In this document: positions 1 through 9,384 of the stretch, piece after piece | Position numbering within the stretch: position 1 is the first letter of the stretch | How the letters are laid out: each line of letters opens with the position of its first letter | Origin: Pseudomonadota bacterium | GTDB taxonomy: Bacteria; Pseudomonadota; Gammaproteobacteria; Burkholderiales; Burkholderiaceae_C | DNA length: 64,000 nucleotides | Assembly (NCBI GenBank): GCA_022566735.1 | Contig: JADFIG010000007.1 | Span: 62,001-126,000, forward strand | Reading direction: 5' to 3' | Notes under the pieces: generated by a model | Told to the model about the DNA's origin: nothing | Database searches by the model: none | Seen by the model: the letters and a program-made list of their open reading frames with translations, nothing else | Translations under genes and position numbers: made by a program

Positions 1-1
1 G

Positions 2-517
2 ATCCTGGCGCGTTGCCGGGAACTCGCCCTCCAGGAAGGCCACCCCTTCGAGCCCGAGTCCGACGACACCCAGCGCCGCCTGCAGATGGGCGTGTTCCCG
101 CTGGGGGCCGACATCATCCCCAACCCCTACAACCGCATTCCCGGCTTCAGCGTGCAGGGGCGGGTGCACTTCCTGCCGGGCTTCCCGGTGATGGCCTGGC
201 CGATGATGGCCTCGGTGCTGGACGAGCGCCATGCCGACCTGCACGGCAGCCAGCGCCAGGAAGAACGTGCCGTCGTGGTCTATGGCGCCATCGAGTCGCG
301 CCTGACGCCACTCATGATCGACATCGAAGCCCGCTTCGCGCCGGTGAAAGTCTTCAGCCTGCCCAGCGTGGACCACCCGGTGCATGGGCGCCACATCGAG
401 CTGGGCGTCAAGGGCCGTGGCGAACAGGTCACACAGGCGTTTGGCGCCTTGCTCCAGGGGTTGCACGTTGTTGGTGCAAGCATTGGCCCCGAAGTGGTGC
501 GCAACGCCACCACCTGA
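2..517 (+). CDS. CinA/MoaB-type molybdopterin-binding domain protein, 3' part
   Basis: The reading frame is open from the left edge to TGA at 515-517, so only the last 171 codons are present and the start lies outside the window. The motifs NPYNRIPGF and LPGFPVMAWPM match the substrate-loop region of the CinA N-terminal (MoCF/MoaB-like) domain, often annotated as competence/damage-inducible protein A. Stand-alone proteins of this kind in betaproteobacteria are about 260-270 residues and lack the C-terminal deamidase domain of full CinA; the short tail here fits that. Its substrate is not known from sequence. It ends 283 nt before glnA, which has its own promoter, so the two are probably separate transcription units. 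Family assignment is fairly secure; function is not. Confidence 0.75.
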   Translation: MLARCRELALQEGHPFEPESDDTQRRLQMGVFPLGADIIPNPYNRIPGFSVQGRVHFLPGFPVMAWPMMASVLDERHADLHGSQRQEERAVVVYGAIESRLTPLMIDIEARFAPVKVFSLPSVDHPVHGRHIELGVKGRGEQVTQAFGALLQGLHVVGASIGPEVVRNATT

Positions 518-524
518 CATCTTG

Positions 525-540
525 TGCACCGTTGTTGTGC
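525..540 (+). promoter_or_regulatory. Candidate NtrC (NRI) enhancer site upstream of glnA
   Basis: GCAC at 526-529 and GTGC at 537-540 are separated by exactly 7 nt, the dyad pattern of NtrC sites (GCAC-N7-GTGC). It lies about 180 nt upstream of the sigma-54 -24/-12 element, a normal enhancer distance. A weaker half-matching site (GCAC-N7-GCGC, 676-690) lies close to the promoter. NtrC itself is encoded 3.5 kb downstream. Assigned by pattern only. Confidence 0.55.
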
Positions 541-703
541 GTTTCGGGGGGTGCCTTTCACCCCTTCCGTGGGGCGGGGCTTTCACCATGTGGGCGCGGG
601 CTCGATTCGGTGCGCGTTCACGCCCCCTGGATGGTGCGCTCCCATCGATCTCGGGGGCTCCGCGTCCCCGATCCTGCACCATGCTTGCGCTGACACACGG
701 ACG

Positions 704-719
704 AGGCACGCTTTCTGCT
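704..719 (+). promoter_or_regulatory. Sigma-54 (-24/-12) promoter of glnA
   Basis: GGCAC at 705-709 and TGC at 716-718 place the invariant GG (705-706) and GC (717-718) exactly 10 nt apart, as required for RpoN promoters. A start site near 730 is expected, giving a leader of about 70 nt before glnA. Nitrogen-regulated glnA genes are classic sigma-54/NtrC targets, which agrees with the upstream dyad. Confidence 0.65.
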
Positions 720-800
720 ATTACACTGCGCGCTGTTTCCGAGGTTGAGACAGCCTCCCATTCCCCCTGCTTTGATAAAGCCTGTTGCTAGGAGCTCCTG

Positions 801-2219
801 ATGGCCAACAAGACCGTCGCCGACGTGATGAAGCTGGTGAAGGACAACGACGTCAAGTTCGTTGATTTCCGCTTCACCGATACCCGTGGCAAGGAACAGC
901 ACACCACCGTGCCTGTGTCCCACTTCGACGAAGACAAGTTCACCTCGGGCCACGCGTTCGACGGTTCCTCCATCGCCGGCTGGAAGGGCATCGAAGCCTC
1001 CGACATGCTGCTGATGCCGGACGCCAATACGGCCAACATCGACCCGTTCTTCGAAGAGCCCACCCTGCTGCTGACCTGCGACGTCATCGACCCGCACGAC
1101 GGCAAGCCCTACGAGCGTGACCCCCGCTCCCTGGCCAAGCGCGCCGAAGCCTACCTGAAGGCCTCCGGCCTGGGCGACACCGCCTACTTCGGTCCGGAAC
1201 CCGAATTCTTCGTGTTCGACGGCATCCGCTGGGGCAACGACATGTCCGGCTGCTTCTTCGAGATCGAATCCGAAGAAGGCGCCTGGAACACCGGCACCAA
1301 GTACGAGCACGGCAACACCGGCTACCGCCCCACCGTCAAGGGTGGCTACTTCCCCGTGCCCCCGGTCGACTCCGGCCAGGACATGCGCTCGGAAATGTGC
1401 CTGATCCTCGAATCGATGGGCATCCCCGTGGAAGTGCACCACCACGAAGTGGCCAACGCCGGCCAGATGGAAATCGGCACCCGCTTCGCCACGCTGACCC
1501 AGCGCGCTGACTGGCTGCAGCTGCAGAAGTACATCATCACCAACGTGGCCCACGCCTACGGCAAGACCGCCACGTTCATGCCCAAGCCCCTGGTCGGTGA
1601 CAACGGTTCCGGCATGCACGTCCACCAGTCCATCTGGAAGGACGGCAAGAACCTGTTCGCTGGCGACGGCTACGCCGGCCTGAGCGAGTTCGCCCTGTAC
1701 TACATCGGCGGCATCATCAAGCACGCCCGTGCCCTGAACGCCATCACCAACCCCGGCACGAACTCGTACAAGCGCCTGGTGCCTGGCTTCGAAGCCCCGG
1801 TGAAGCTGGCTTACTCGGCCAAGAACCGCTCGGCCTCGATCCGCATCCCCTACGTGTCGAACCCGAAGGGCCGCCGCATCGAAGCCCGCTTCCCGGACCC
1901 CTCCGCCAACCCCTACCTGGCCTTCGCCGCCCTGATGATGGCCGGCCTGGACGGCGTGGAAAACAAGATCCATCCGGGCGAAGCCGCCACGAAGGACCTC
2001 TACCACCTGCCCCCGGAAGAAGACAAGCTGATCCCGACCGTCTGCCACAGCCTGGACCAAGCCCTGGATTCGCTGGACGCCGACCGCGCCTTCCTGACCA
2101 AGGGTGGCGTGTTCACCAACGAGTACATCGACGCCTACATCGACCTGAAGATGCAGGAAGTCACCCGCTTCCGCATGGCCGTTCACCCGGTCGAGTACGA
2201 CATGTACTACTCGCTGTGA
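801..2219 (+). CDS. glnA: Glutamine synthetase, type I
   Basis: This 472-residue protein has the usual GSI length and makes glutamine from glutamate, ammonia and ATP in the cytoplasm as a dodecamer. Visible signatures are FDGSSIAG (residues 53-60), the ATP-binding [14 protein letters not shown] region (262-275) and the adenylylation site [10 protein letters not shown] with Tyr401, so it is the GSI-beta form controlled by GlnE adenylylation. The ATG at 801 follows a GGAG at 790-793. Transcription is probably sigma-54/NtrC dependent (sites at 525-540 and 704-719) and ends at the hairpin at 2244-2271. The sensor and regulator that control it, ntrB and ntrC, follow immediately, a common betaproteobacterial arrangement. 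Confidence 0.98.
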   Translation: MANKTVADVMKLVKDNDVKFVDFRFTDTRGKEQHTTVPVSHFDEDKFTSGHAFDGSSIAGWKGIEASDMLLMPDANTANIDPFFEEPTLLLTCDVIDPHDGKPYERDPRSLAKRAEAYLKASGLGDTAYFGPEPEFFVFDGIRWGNDMSGCFFEIESEEGAWNTGTKYEHGNTGYRPTVKGGYFPVPPVDSGQDMRSEMCLILESMGIPVEVHHHEVANAGQMEIGTRFATLTQRADWLQLQKYIITNVAHAYGKTATFMPKPLVGDNGSGMHVHQSIWKDGKNLFAGDGYAGLSEFALYYIGGIIKHARALNAITNPGTNSYKRLVPGFEAPVKLAYSAKNRSASIRIPYVSNPKGRRIEARFPDPSANPYLAFAALMMAGLDGVENKIHPGEAATKDLYHLPPEEDKLIPTVCHSLDQALDSLDADRAFLTKGGVFTNEYIDAYIDLKMQEVTRFRMAVHPVEYDMYYSL

Positions 2220-2243
2220 TCCGCCTTGTGCGGTTCATGCAGG

Positions 2244-2271
2244 AAGGGCGACGCAAGTCGCCCTTTTTTTT
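2244..2271 (+). terminator. Rho-independent terminator after glnA
   Basis: A perfect 7-bp stem, GGGCGAC/GTCGCCC, with a GCAA tetraloop is followed by eight T residues (2264-2271). It starts 25 nt after the glnA stop and separates the strongly expressed synthetase from the ntrBC operon. Confidence 0.93.
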
Positions 2272-2377
2272 CGCCCCGGTCTGCGCACCTGTTTCCGGCG
2301 AACGACGTCCGTTGGCCGAGGTGCGCGCCGCAAGGCATACTGCGCTCAGGTTGAGCAAGATGAAGGATGGGCACCCA

Positions 2378-2899
2378 ATGCCTGTGCGTGCGTTGCGAAT
2401 CGCTCTGATGTGGGCAGGGGCGGCCCTGCTGTCTGTGGGGGCGCTGTCGCCTGCCCATGCCGAGGACAAGCCGGTCTACCGCTGCCCCGGCAACCTCTAC
2501 ACCGATGCCCTCACGGCCCGCGAGGCCCGCGACAAGGGCTGCAAGACGCTGGACGGTGCGCCCATCACCGTCATCCAGTCCCCGCCGCGTGCCAGCAGCG
2601 GTGCGGCCCGTCCTGCGCCTCCCGGGGCCAGCCAGGGCGAGCGCGTGGGCAGCGATGATCAGAAAGCCCGCGACAGCGATGCCCGTCGCATCCTGGAGGC
2701 CGAGTTGCGCAAGGAAGAAGACGCCCTGGCGGCCCTGCGCAAGGAGTTCAACGATGGCCAGCCCGAGCGCCGTGGCGACGAGCGCAACTACCAGAAGTAC
2801 CTGGACCGCGTCAACGACATGAAGGCCGCCATCACCCGCAAGGAGGCCGATGTGGCCGCCCTGCGGCGCGAGCTGGGCAAGTTCGGCGCGAACCGATGA
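2378..2899 (+). CDS. Small secreted coiled-coil protein upstream of ntrB
   Basis: A 173-residue protein starting MPVRALRIALMW with a clear Sec signal peptide ending near SPAHA-ED (about residue 28). The mature start VYRCPGNLYTD resembles DUF4124-type periplasmic proteins, which carry a short Y-x-C segment; two cysteines (in YRCPG and KGCK) could pair. Residues from about 90 onward are charged and helical (repeated Glu/Arg/Lys with Leu spacing), likely a coiled coil. ATG 2378 was chosen because it begins the signal peptide and follows GGATGGG; an upstream ATG at 2360 is possible. Its TGA overlaps the ntrB ATG by 4 nt, so it is co-translated with the nitrogen sensor kinase. Its function is unknown to me. 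Confidence 0.72.
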   Translation: MPVRALRIALMWAGAALLSVGALSPAHAEDKPVYRCPGNLYTDALTAREARDKGCKTLDGAPITVIQSPPRASSGAARPAPPGASQGERVGSDDQKARDSDARRILEAELRKEEDALAALRKEFNDGQPERRGDERNYQKYLDRVNDMKAAITRKEADVAALRRELGKFGANR

Positions 2900-4032
2900 C
2901 CGGGCACGCGCACATGCCTGCCCAGCCGATGCCTGCCGAGCCGATCCCCGATGCCAGCCTGCCCGAGGGCCTGGCTGCCTTCGATTCCCTGGCCACCATG
3001 GTGCTGGTGGTCGCGCCCGATGGGCGCTGCCTGTTTGCCAACGCCGCCCTCGAGGAGTCGCTCGGCCTGTCGCGGCGCAGCGTGCTGGGCGAGTCGGTCA
3101 TGGACTGGTTCCTCGACCCCAAGCTGTTCCGCGACGTGCTGGCGGCGGTGGCCCGCAACGATTTCGCCACCAGCCGGCTGCAGGGCGAGTTGCGCCGCCA
3201 CCTGCATGGCACGGGCGAGCCCCTGCCGGTGCAGGTCATCGTCACGCGCATCGGCTCGGGCATGGAGCAGGCGCAGCGCCTGCTGGTCGAGCTGGTCGAG
3301 GTCGAACAGCAGACCCGCCAGGAGCGCGAGGAGCGCGCGCTCGACCAGGTGCAGGCCAACAAGGAGCTCATCCGCAACCTGGCCCACGAGATCAAGAACC
3401 CGCTGGGCGGCATCCGTGGCGCGGCGCAACTCCTGCAGATGGAGCTGGAGAACAAGTCTTTGACGGAGTACACCCAGGTCATCATCCACGAGGCCGACCG
3501 CCTGCAGTCCCTGGTGGACCGCCTGCTGGCGCCGCACCGCCGGCCGCACGTCGTGGGCGATGTCAACATCCACGAGGTCTGCGAGCGCGTGCGCTCCCTC
3601 ATCCTGGCGGAGTTCCCCAAGGGCCTGCGCGTGCAGCGCGATTACGACACCTCGCTGCCCGACTTCCGTGGCGACCGCGAGCAGCTCATCCAGGCCGTGC
3701 TGAACATCGCGCACAACGCGGCGCAGGCCTTGAGCGAGCGCATTGCCTCGGGCGATGCGGTGCTGATCCTGCGCACGCGGGTGGCCCGCCGCGTGACCAT
3801 CAACAGACAGTTGCACCGTCTGGCACTGGTCTTGCATATCGAGGACAACGGCCCGGGCATCCCCCAGGACATCCGAGACCGCGTTTTCTACCCCCTGGTG
3901 TCCGGGCGGGAAGGCGGTTCGGGACTGGGGCTGACCCTGGCGCAAACCTTCGTTCAACAGCATCAAGGCACCATCGAATGCGAAAGCGAGCCTGGCCGCA
4001 CGGTGTTCAGAATCCTGATCCCCATGCCCTGA
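2896..4032 (+). CDS. ntrB: Nitrogen regulation sensor histidine kinase NtrB
   Basis: A 378-residue soluble kinase with an N-terminal PAS domain (about residues 25-135), a HisKA dimerisation region with the phosphoacceptor H164 in NLAHEIKNPLGG, and an HATPase domain with the N-box NIAHNAAQA, G1 DNGPGIP and G2 GGSGLGL. The HEIKNPLGG H-box is characteristic of NtrB/GlnL. It phosphorylates or dephosphorylates NtrC in response to PII and has no transmembrane segments. The ATG overlaps the preceding stop (ATGA), and ntrC follows after 49 nt. Roughly 20 Pro/Ala/Met-rich residues extend the N-terminus before the PAS fold. Confidence 0.95.
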   Translation: MTGHAHMPAQPMPAEPIPDASLPEGLAAFDSLATMVLVVAPDGRCLFANAALEESLGLSRRSVLGESVMDWFLDPKLFRDVLAAVARNDFATSRLQGELRRHLHGTGEPLPVQVIVTRIGSGMEQAQRLLVELVEVEQQTRQEREERALDQVQANKELIRNLAHEIKNPLGGIRGAAQLLQMELENKSLTEYTQVIIHEADRLQSLVDRLLAPHRRPHVVGDVNIHEVCERVRSLILAEFPKGLRVQRDYDTSLPDFRGDREQLIQAVLNIAHNAAQALSERIASGDAVLILRTRVARRVTINRQLHRLALVLHIEDNGPGIPQDIRDRVFYPLVSGREGGSGLGLTLAQTFVQQHQGTIECESEPGRTVFRILIPMP

Positions 4033-4081
4033 GTCCAGGCCCGGTCGTTGTCGATGGGCCCGTGCGCAACCTCCTGCCAGC

Positions 4082-5719
4082 ATGAAACCCATCTGGATCG
4101 TTGACGACGACCAATCCATCCGCTTCGTGCTTGAGAAGGCACTGGCCCGTGAGGAGCTGCCGGTCCGCAGCTTCACCAACCCGCGCGATGTGCTGGCGGC
4201 GCTGGACGAGGAAGAGCCCCAGGTGCTGGTCTCGGACATCCGCATGCCGGGGGGCTCGGGCATCGACCTGCTCAGCAAGGTCAAGGAGCGCCTGCCGGGC
4301 TTGCCCGTCATCATCATGACGGCCTACTCGGACCTCGACAGCGCCGTGTCCGCCTTCCAGGGCGGGGCCTTCGAGTACCTGCCCAAGCCCTTCGACCTGC
4401 CCAAGGCGGTGGAGCTGATTCGCCGCGCGGTCGACGAGAGCCTGCGCGAAGAGGTCATCGACGAGCGCGTCACGCAGATGCCCGAGATGATGGGCCAGGC
4501 GCCGGCGATGCAGGATGTCTTCCGTGCCATCGGCCGACTCAGCCAGAGCAACGTCACGGTGCTGATCACCGGCGAGTCCGGCGCAGGCAAGGAGCTGGTG
4601 GCGCGTGCGCTGCACAAGCACAGCCCGCGCGGCAACGGGCCCTTCGTGGCCATCAACACCGCGGCCATCCCCAAGGACCTGCTGGAGTCCGAGCTCTTTG
4701 GCCACGAGCGCGGGGCGTTCACGGGCGCGCAGACCATGCGCCGCGGACGCTTCGAGCAGGCCGATGGCGGCACGCTGTTCCTCGATGAAATCGGTGACAT
4801 GCCGTTTGACCTGCAGACCCGCCTGCTGCGTGTGCTCAGCGACGGGCAGTTCTACCGCGTGGGCGGTCACCAACCGCTCAAGAGCAATGTGCGCGTGATC
4901 GCCGCCACCCACCAGAACCTGGAGGAGCGGGTGCGCCAGGGGGTGTTCCGCGAGGACTTGTTCCACCGCCTCAACGTGATCCGCCTGCGCTTGCCGCCGC
5001 TGCGCGAGCGTCGCGAGGACATCCCCACGCTGGCCCGCTTCTTTTTGCAAAAAAGTGCAAAGGATCTGGGGGTCGAGGCCAAGCGGATCTCGGACGCGGC
5101 CCTGGCCCAGCTCACCCTGTTCGACTTCCCGGGCAATGTGCGCCAGCTGGAAAACGTCTGCCATTGGCTGACGGTGATGGCGCCCGCGCAGGTCATCGAG
5201 ATCAAGGACCTGCCGCCGGAGTTGCTCGCCGCACGCGGTGCTTCCGCTGGCGTGGCGCCCATGCCCTCGGACACCTGGACGCCAGCGGCGGGTGCGCCTG
5301 TCGCGGGCCTGGATGCCGGCGTGGTTGCGCTGCCCGCAGCCCTCGCGAGGGATGTGGCGGACCCCGCGCTGGCCACCGATCCCGCGCTGCCATCGGCCGC
5401 AGGGCCCGTGTCCATCGGGGTTGCGACCGCAGGCGCGGCGACCTTGCCGATGGGGGCGTCGCTGGCGAGCGCGCTCGCTGGCGAGGGGGGCGCGGGCGCT
5501 GCGCCCTCCTGGTTGCGGGATCTGGAGCGTGATGCGCGCGTTCGACTGGAGGCCGGCCAACCCGATGTCTGGGAGGCCCTGACCCGCCAGTTCGAGGCCC
5601 AGCTCATCCACACCGCGCTGGAGTTGACCCGCGGTCGCCGCATCGAGGCAGCCCAGAAACTGGGCATCGGACGCAACACGATCACCCGCAAGATCCAGGA
5701 GCTGGGCATCGACGATTGA
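4082..5719 (+). CDS. ntrC: Nitrogen regulation response regulator NtrC, with long linker
   Basis: A sigma-54 enhancer-binding protein of 545 residues. The receiver has phosphoacceptor Asp52 in VSDIRMP; the AAA+ domain has Walker A GESGAGKE (164-171), the sigma-54-contacting GAFTGA loop (211-216) and Walker B TLFLDEIGD; the C-terminal Fis-type HTH lies at about 520-543 (RIEAAQKLGIGRNTITRK). Family members are usually about 470-510 residues. The extra length is a low-complexity Ala/Pro/Gly stretch at about 385-475 between the AAA+ and DNA-binding domains. It should activate glnA through the site at 525-540. No terminator is obvious after the stop. Confidence 0.96.
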   Translation: MKPIWIVDDDQSIRFVLEKALAREELPVRSFTNPRDVLAALDEEEPQVLVSDIRMPGGSGIDLLSKVKERLPGLPVIIMTAYSDLDSAVSAFQGGAFEYLPKPFDLPKAVELIRRAVDESLREEVIDERVTQMPEMMGQAPAMQDVFRAIGRLSQSNVTVLITGESGAGKELVARALHKHSPRGNGPFVAINTAAIPKDLLESELFGHERGAFTGAQTMRRGRFEQADGGTLFLDEIGDMPFDLQTRLLRVLSDGQFYRVGGHQPLKSNVRVIAATHQNLEERVRQGVFREDLFHRLNVIRLRLPPLRERREDIPTLARFFLQKSAKDLGVEAKRISDAALAQLTLFDFPGNVRQLENVCHWLTVMAPAQVIEIKDLPPELLAARGASAGVAPMPSDTWTPAAGAPVAGLDAGVVALPAALARDVADPALATDPALPSAAGPVSIGVATAGAATLPMGASLASALAGEGGAGAAPSWLRDLERDARVRLEAGQPDVWEALTRQFEAQLIHTALELTRGRRIEAAQKLGIGRNTITRKIQELGIDD

Positions 5720-5859
5720 GTTGCCGCTGCGGTGGAGGAGGGGGCGCAAGCCACGGACGAGGCCCGGGGCTGTCAACCGCGTGCGCCTGCACTGCGCTAA
5801 AGTCAGGAAACCCCAGCGCACGCCATGTGGTGTGCGCGCTGACCCGTTCCAGGTGTCCC

Positions 5860-6417
5860 ATGACTGCTGAGCTCTTCCCCTCCCATCCTCAGGCTTCCAG
5901 CCAGGTGCCCGGCCGCTGGCGTGCGGCCACGGCGGCCGCCTGCGTGGCGCTCGCCTCCCTCCTGGGCGCATGCTCGACGACCAGCCCCGATGTCATCAAG
6001 CCCGGTGATGCCCAGCGCCTGTCCCAGGTGGCCGACGCCGTGGTGCTGAGCGTGCGCACCGTGACCGTCGAAGGCTCGCAAAGCGGCATCGGCGCGGCCA
6101 CCGGCGCGGTGGTCGGTGGCATCAGCGGCAGCACGGCCAGCAGCCACAGCAAGACCGCTGCGGTGGCCTCGGTGGTGGGCGCGGTGGTGGGTGGCGTGGT
6201 CGGCAATGCTGCCGAGCGCTACGGCACCCGCGAAGACGCCCTCGAAATCCTGCTGCAGCTGCCCAACGGCGAGCGCCGCGCCATCGTCCAGGCCAAGGGC
6301 TCCGAGACCTTCAATCCCGGTGACCCGGTCATTCTGGTGACCACCGGCGGCAAGACCCGCGTGATGCTGGCGCCGCGCCAGGCCGCCCCGCACCAGACTC
6401 CGGCCACGGGCCGCTGA
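5860..6417 (+). CDS. Glycine-zipper outer membrane lipoprotein (SlyB/Pcp-like)
   Basis: A 185-residue predicted lipoprotein. The signal peptide ends in LLGAC with lipidated Cys38. Residues about 75-120 form a glycine zipper (GIGAATGAVVGGISG, then VVGAVVGGVVGNAAE), the 2TM glycine-zipper signature of SlyB/Pcp proteins. After it comes a small beta-rich region (DALEILLQLPNGERRAIVQ, GDPVILV) typical of the family. ATG 5860 was chosen because it precedes the signal peptide; the frame stays open further upstream. It probably helps outer membrane integrity, by analogy with SlyB. It stands alone, 140 nt after ntrC. Confidence 0.82.
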   Translation: MTAELFPSHPQASSQVPGRWRAATAAACVALASLLGACSTTSPDVIKPGDAQRLSQVADAVVLSVRTVTVEGSQSGIGAATGAVVGGISGSTASSHSKTAAVASVVGAVVGGVVGNAAERYGTREDALEILLQLPNGERRAIVQAKGSETFNPGDPVILVTTGGKTRVMLAPRQAAPHQTPATGR

Positions 6418-6530
6418 GCAGGGCTCACCGCTCAGCTTGCCATGTGCTGTCGCCCTGGGGGCTGTTGAGGCTGGCGCAAGGGCCGGCCTGCGCGTGCGCC
6501 TGAGGGGCATCCCACTTCAGGAGAGCCTCT

Positions 6531-9350
6531 GTGCTTCTTTTTTCGAGTCTTCGCCACGCCCCGTGCGGCCGCTGGCGCTCCTTGACCGCGGCCTGTGCGC
6601 TGGCTTGCGCCTTTGCCGGCGGCACCGCCTTGCCTGCCTGGGGGGCTGGGCAGGCCGTGGCGGTACGCTCGCCGGCCGCGCTGAAGTCGCCGGCATCAAC
6701 GGCCTCGCAGCCCTTGCCGCAGCTGGTCAGCACCGTCGAGGGCATCCGCGAGTACCGCCTGCCCAATGGCCTGCAGGTGCTGCTCAACCCCGACGACTCC
6801 AAGCCGACGACCACGGTCAACATGACCTACCGGGTGGGCTCCCGCCACGAGAGCTATGGCGAGACCGGCATGGCGCATTTGCTCGAACACCTGATGTTCA
6901 AGGGCTCGCCGCGCCACCCCCAGGTCTGGGCCGAGTTCAACAAGCGTGGCTTCAGCGCCAACGGCAGCACCTGGTACGACCGCACCAACTACTTCGCCAG
7001 CTTCGCGGCCAACGACGCGAACCTGAAGTGGTACCTGGCGTGGCAGGCCGATGCCATGGTCAACAGCTTCATCGCGCGCAAAGACCTCGACAGCGAGATG
7101 ACGGTGGTGCGCAACGAGATGGAGATGGGCGAGAACGACCCGGGTCGCATCCTGATGGAGAAGACCTTGTCGGCCATGTACCAGTGGCACAACTACGGCA
7201 AGTCCACCATCGGCGCGCGCACCGACGTCGAGGGGGTGGACATCTCGCGGCTGCAGGCCTTCTACAGGCGCCACTACCAGCCCGACAACGCCACCTTGAT
7301 CATTTCGGGCAAGTTCGATGCGGACAAGACCTTGCGCTGGGTGCAGGAGGCGTTTGCCGCGGTGCCCAAGCCCAGCCGCGTCCTGCCGGCCCAGTACACG
7401 CTGGACCCGGTGCAGGATGGCGAGCGCAGCGTCACGGTGCGCCGTGTGGGCGGCACGCCGCTGCTGTTCGCGGGCTACCACGTGATGCCCGGCGCACACC
7501 CCGACTATGCCGCGGTGTCCCTGCTCAACACCATCCTGGGTGACAGCCCGTCCGGGCGCCTGCACAAGCAGCTGGTGGACAAGCAGCTGGCGGCGTCCGT
7601 CTTCAGCTTCTCCGAAGGCCTGGCCGATCCCGGCTTCATCCTGCTGGGGGCCCAGCTGGGGGCGCAGCAAGATGCCGACGCGGCCGCTCAGGCGCTGCAG
7701 GCGGCGGCCGAATCGTTCGCGCAGCAGCCGGTGACGGCCGAGGAGCTGGATCGGGCCCGCGCCAAGTGGCTCAAGGACTGGGATGCCGGTTTCGCCGATC
7801 CCCAGCATGTGGGTGTGGCCTTGTCGGAGTCGGTGGCCCAGGGCGACTGGCGGCTGTATTTCCTGCTGCGCGACCGCATCAAGGCGGTGACGCTGGCCGA
7901 TGTGCAGCGGGTGGCCCAGGCCTACCTGGCGGCCTCCAACCGAACGGTGGGCCGCTACGTGCCCACGGCCCAGCCCGTGCGCGCGCCGGCGCCCGAGCGG
8001 GTGGACGTGGCCGCGACGCTCAAGGACTTCAAGGGCCAGGCGGCCCTGACCCAGGCCGAGGCCTTCGACGCCTCGCCTGCCAACATCGACGCGCGCACGC
8101 AGCGCTGGGCGCTGCCCTCGGGGATGAGGGTGGCGCTCTTGCCCAAGGCCACGCGCGGCCAGGCGGTCAAGGCCACGCTGGTGCTGCGCCATGGCACGGA
8201 GCAGAGCCTGGCGGGCTGGGGCGAGGCCCCGGGGGCGCTGGCTGCCTTGCTGGACAAGGGGACGGCCAGCCTCAGCCGCCAGCAGGTGCAGGACCGCCTC
8301 GATGCCTTGCAAGCCGATGTGGCATTTTCGGCCGGCCCGGGCCAGGTGAGCGTGGCCCTGTCGACCCGCCGCGAGCACCTGCCGGCGCTCATCGCGCTGG
8401 TCGCAGACATGCTGCAGCACCCCAGCCTGCCACCCGAGGTGCTGGAGGAGGTGCGGCGCCAGGCGCTGGCCGGCATCGACGCACAACGCAAGGAGCCCGA
8501 AGCCGCCCTGGCCGAGGCCATGTCGCGCCATGGCGACCCGTACCCGCTGGGCGACGTCCGCCATGCGCGCAGCTTCGACGAGGCCGTGGCCGACTGGCAG
8601 GCCATCGACGTCGCGCGGGTGCGGGAGTTCCACCAGCGCTTCCTGTCGGCTTCGAACGCGCAGTTCGCGGCGGTGGGGGACATCGATGCCGAGGCCGTGC
8701 GCGACGCCCTGATGCAGGCTTTCGGCACCTGGCGCAGCGCAGAGCCTCACGCCCGCGTGCCCGATCCCTGGGTGAGCGTGCCGCCGGCGCGCATCGTGGT
8801 GCGCACGCCGGACAAGCAGAACGCTACGATGTCGGTGCGGCTGGCGCTGCCCTTGAGCGACCGGGATGCCGACTACCCGGCGCTGATGCTGGCCAACCAC
8901 CTGCTGGGCGGCGGCGGAGATTCCCGCTTGTGGAATCGCATCCGTGAGCGCGATGGCCTGTCTTACGGCGTCTACAGCACGGTCCAGTGGAATCCGCAGG
9001 AGGCCAACTCCGAATGGTCGGCCTCGGCCATTTTCGCCCCGCAAAATCGGGACAAGGTGGTGGCGGCTTTCAACGAGGAAATCGAGCGCGCCTTGAAACA
9101 GGGTTTCACGCAGGCGGAATTCCAGGCCGGTCAACGCGGTCTGTTGAGTTTCCGCCGTTTGGGGCGGGCCCAGGATGCGCGCCTGGCTTCGGCCTGGGCC
9201 AGCAACCTCTATCTGGGTCGGGACTTTGCGGTCTCGGCCCGCGTGGACGCGCAACTGGAAGCCCTGACCCTGGCGCAGGTCAACGCGGCTTTGCGGCGAC
9301 ACCTGCAGCCGTCGCAATTTGTCACGGGCTTTGCCGGTGATTTCAAGTGA
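6531..9350 (+). CDS. Periplasmic M16 (insulinase-family) zinc peptidase, double-length
   Basis: A 939-residue exported protein with a signal peptide of about 40 residues. It starts at GTG 6531, supported by AGGAGAG eight nt upstream. The first half (about 75-500) is an active M16 unit: inverted zinc motif H116-LLE-H120 with the third ligand near E196 in VVRNEMEMG. The second half (about 530-935) repeats the fold but has GALAALLDKG in place of HxxEH, so it should be the non-catalytic partner. Most betaproteobacteria encode the two halves as adjacent genes; here they are one chain. It likely degrades peptides in the periplasm; its substrate is unknown. No partner gene is adjacent. Confidence 0.93.
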   Translation: MLLFSSLRHAPCGRWRSLTAACALACAFAGGTALPAWGAGQAVAVRSPAALKSPASTASQPLPQLVSTVEGIREYRLPNGLQVLLNPDDSKPTTTVNMTYRVGSRHESYGETGMAHLLEHLMFKGSPRHPQVWAEFNKRGFSANGSTWYDRTNYFASFAANDANLKWYLAWQADAMVNSFIARKDLDSEMTVVRNEMEMGENDPGRILMEKTLSAMYQWHNYGKSTIGARTDVEGVDISRLQAFYRRHYQPDNATLIISGKFDADKTLRWVQEAFAAVPKPSRVLPAQYTLDPVQDGERSVTVRRVGGTPLLFAGYHVMPGAHPDYAAVSLLNTILGDSPSGRLHKQLVDKQLAASVFSFSEGLADPGFILLGAQLGAQQDADAAAQALQAAAESFAQQPVTAEELDRARAKWLKDWDAGFADPQHVGVALSESVAQGDWRLYFLLRDRIKAVTLADVQRVAQAYLAASNRTVGRYVPTAQPVRAPAPERVDVAATLKDFKGQAALTQAEAFDASPANIDARTQRWALPSGMRVALLPKATRGQAVKATLVLRHGTEQSLAGWGEAPGALAALLDKGTASLSRQQVQDRLDALQADVAFSAGPGQVSVALSTRREHLPALIALVADMLQHPSLPPEVLEEVRRQALAGIDAQRKEPEAALAEAMSRHGDPYPLGDVRHARSFDEAVADWQAIDVARVREFHQRFLSASNAQFAAVGDIDAEAVRDALMQAFGTWRSAEPHARVPDPWVSVPPARIVVRTPDKQNATMSVRLALPLSDRDADYPALMLANHLLGGGGDSRLWNRIRERDGLSYGVYSTVQWNPQEANSEWSASAIFAPQNRDKVVAAFNEEIERALKQGFTQAEFQAGQRGLLSFRRLGRAQDARLASAWASNLYLGRDFAVSARVDAQLEALTLAQVNAALRRHLQPSQFVTGFAGDFK

Positions 9351-9384
9351 GCCTGGGGCGATCGCCCGGTGACGGGCTTGCCCG

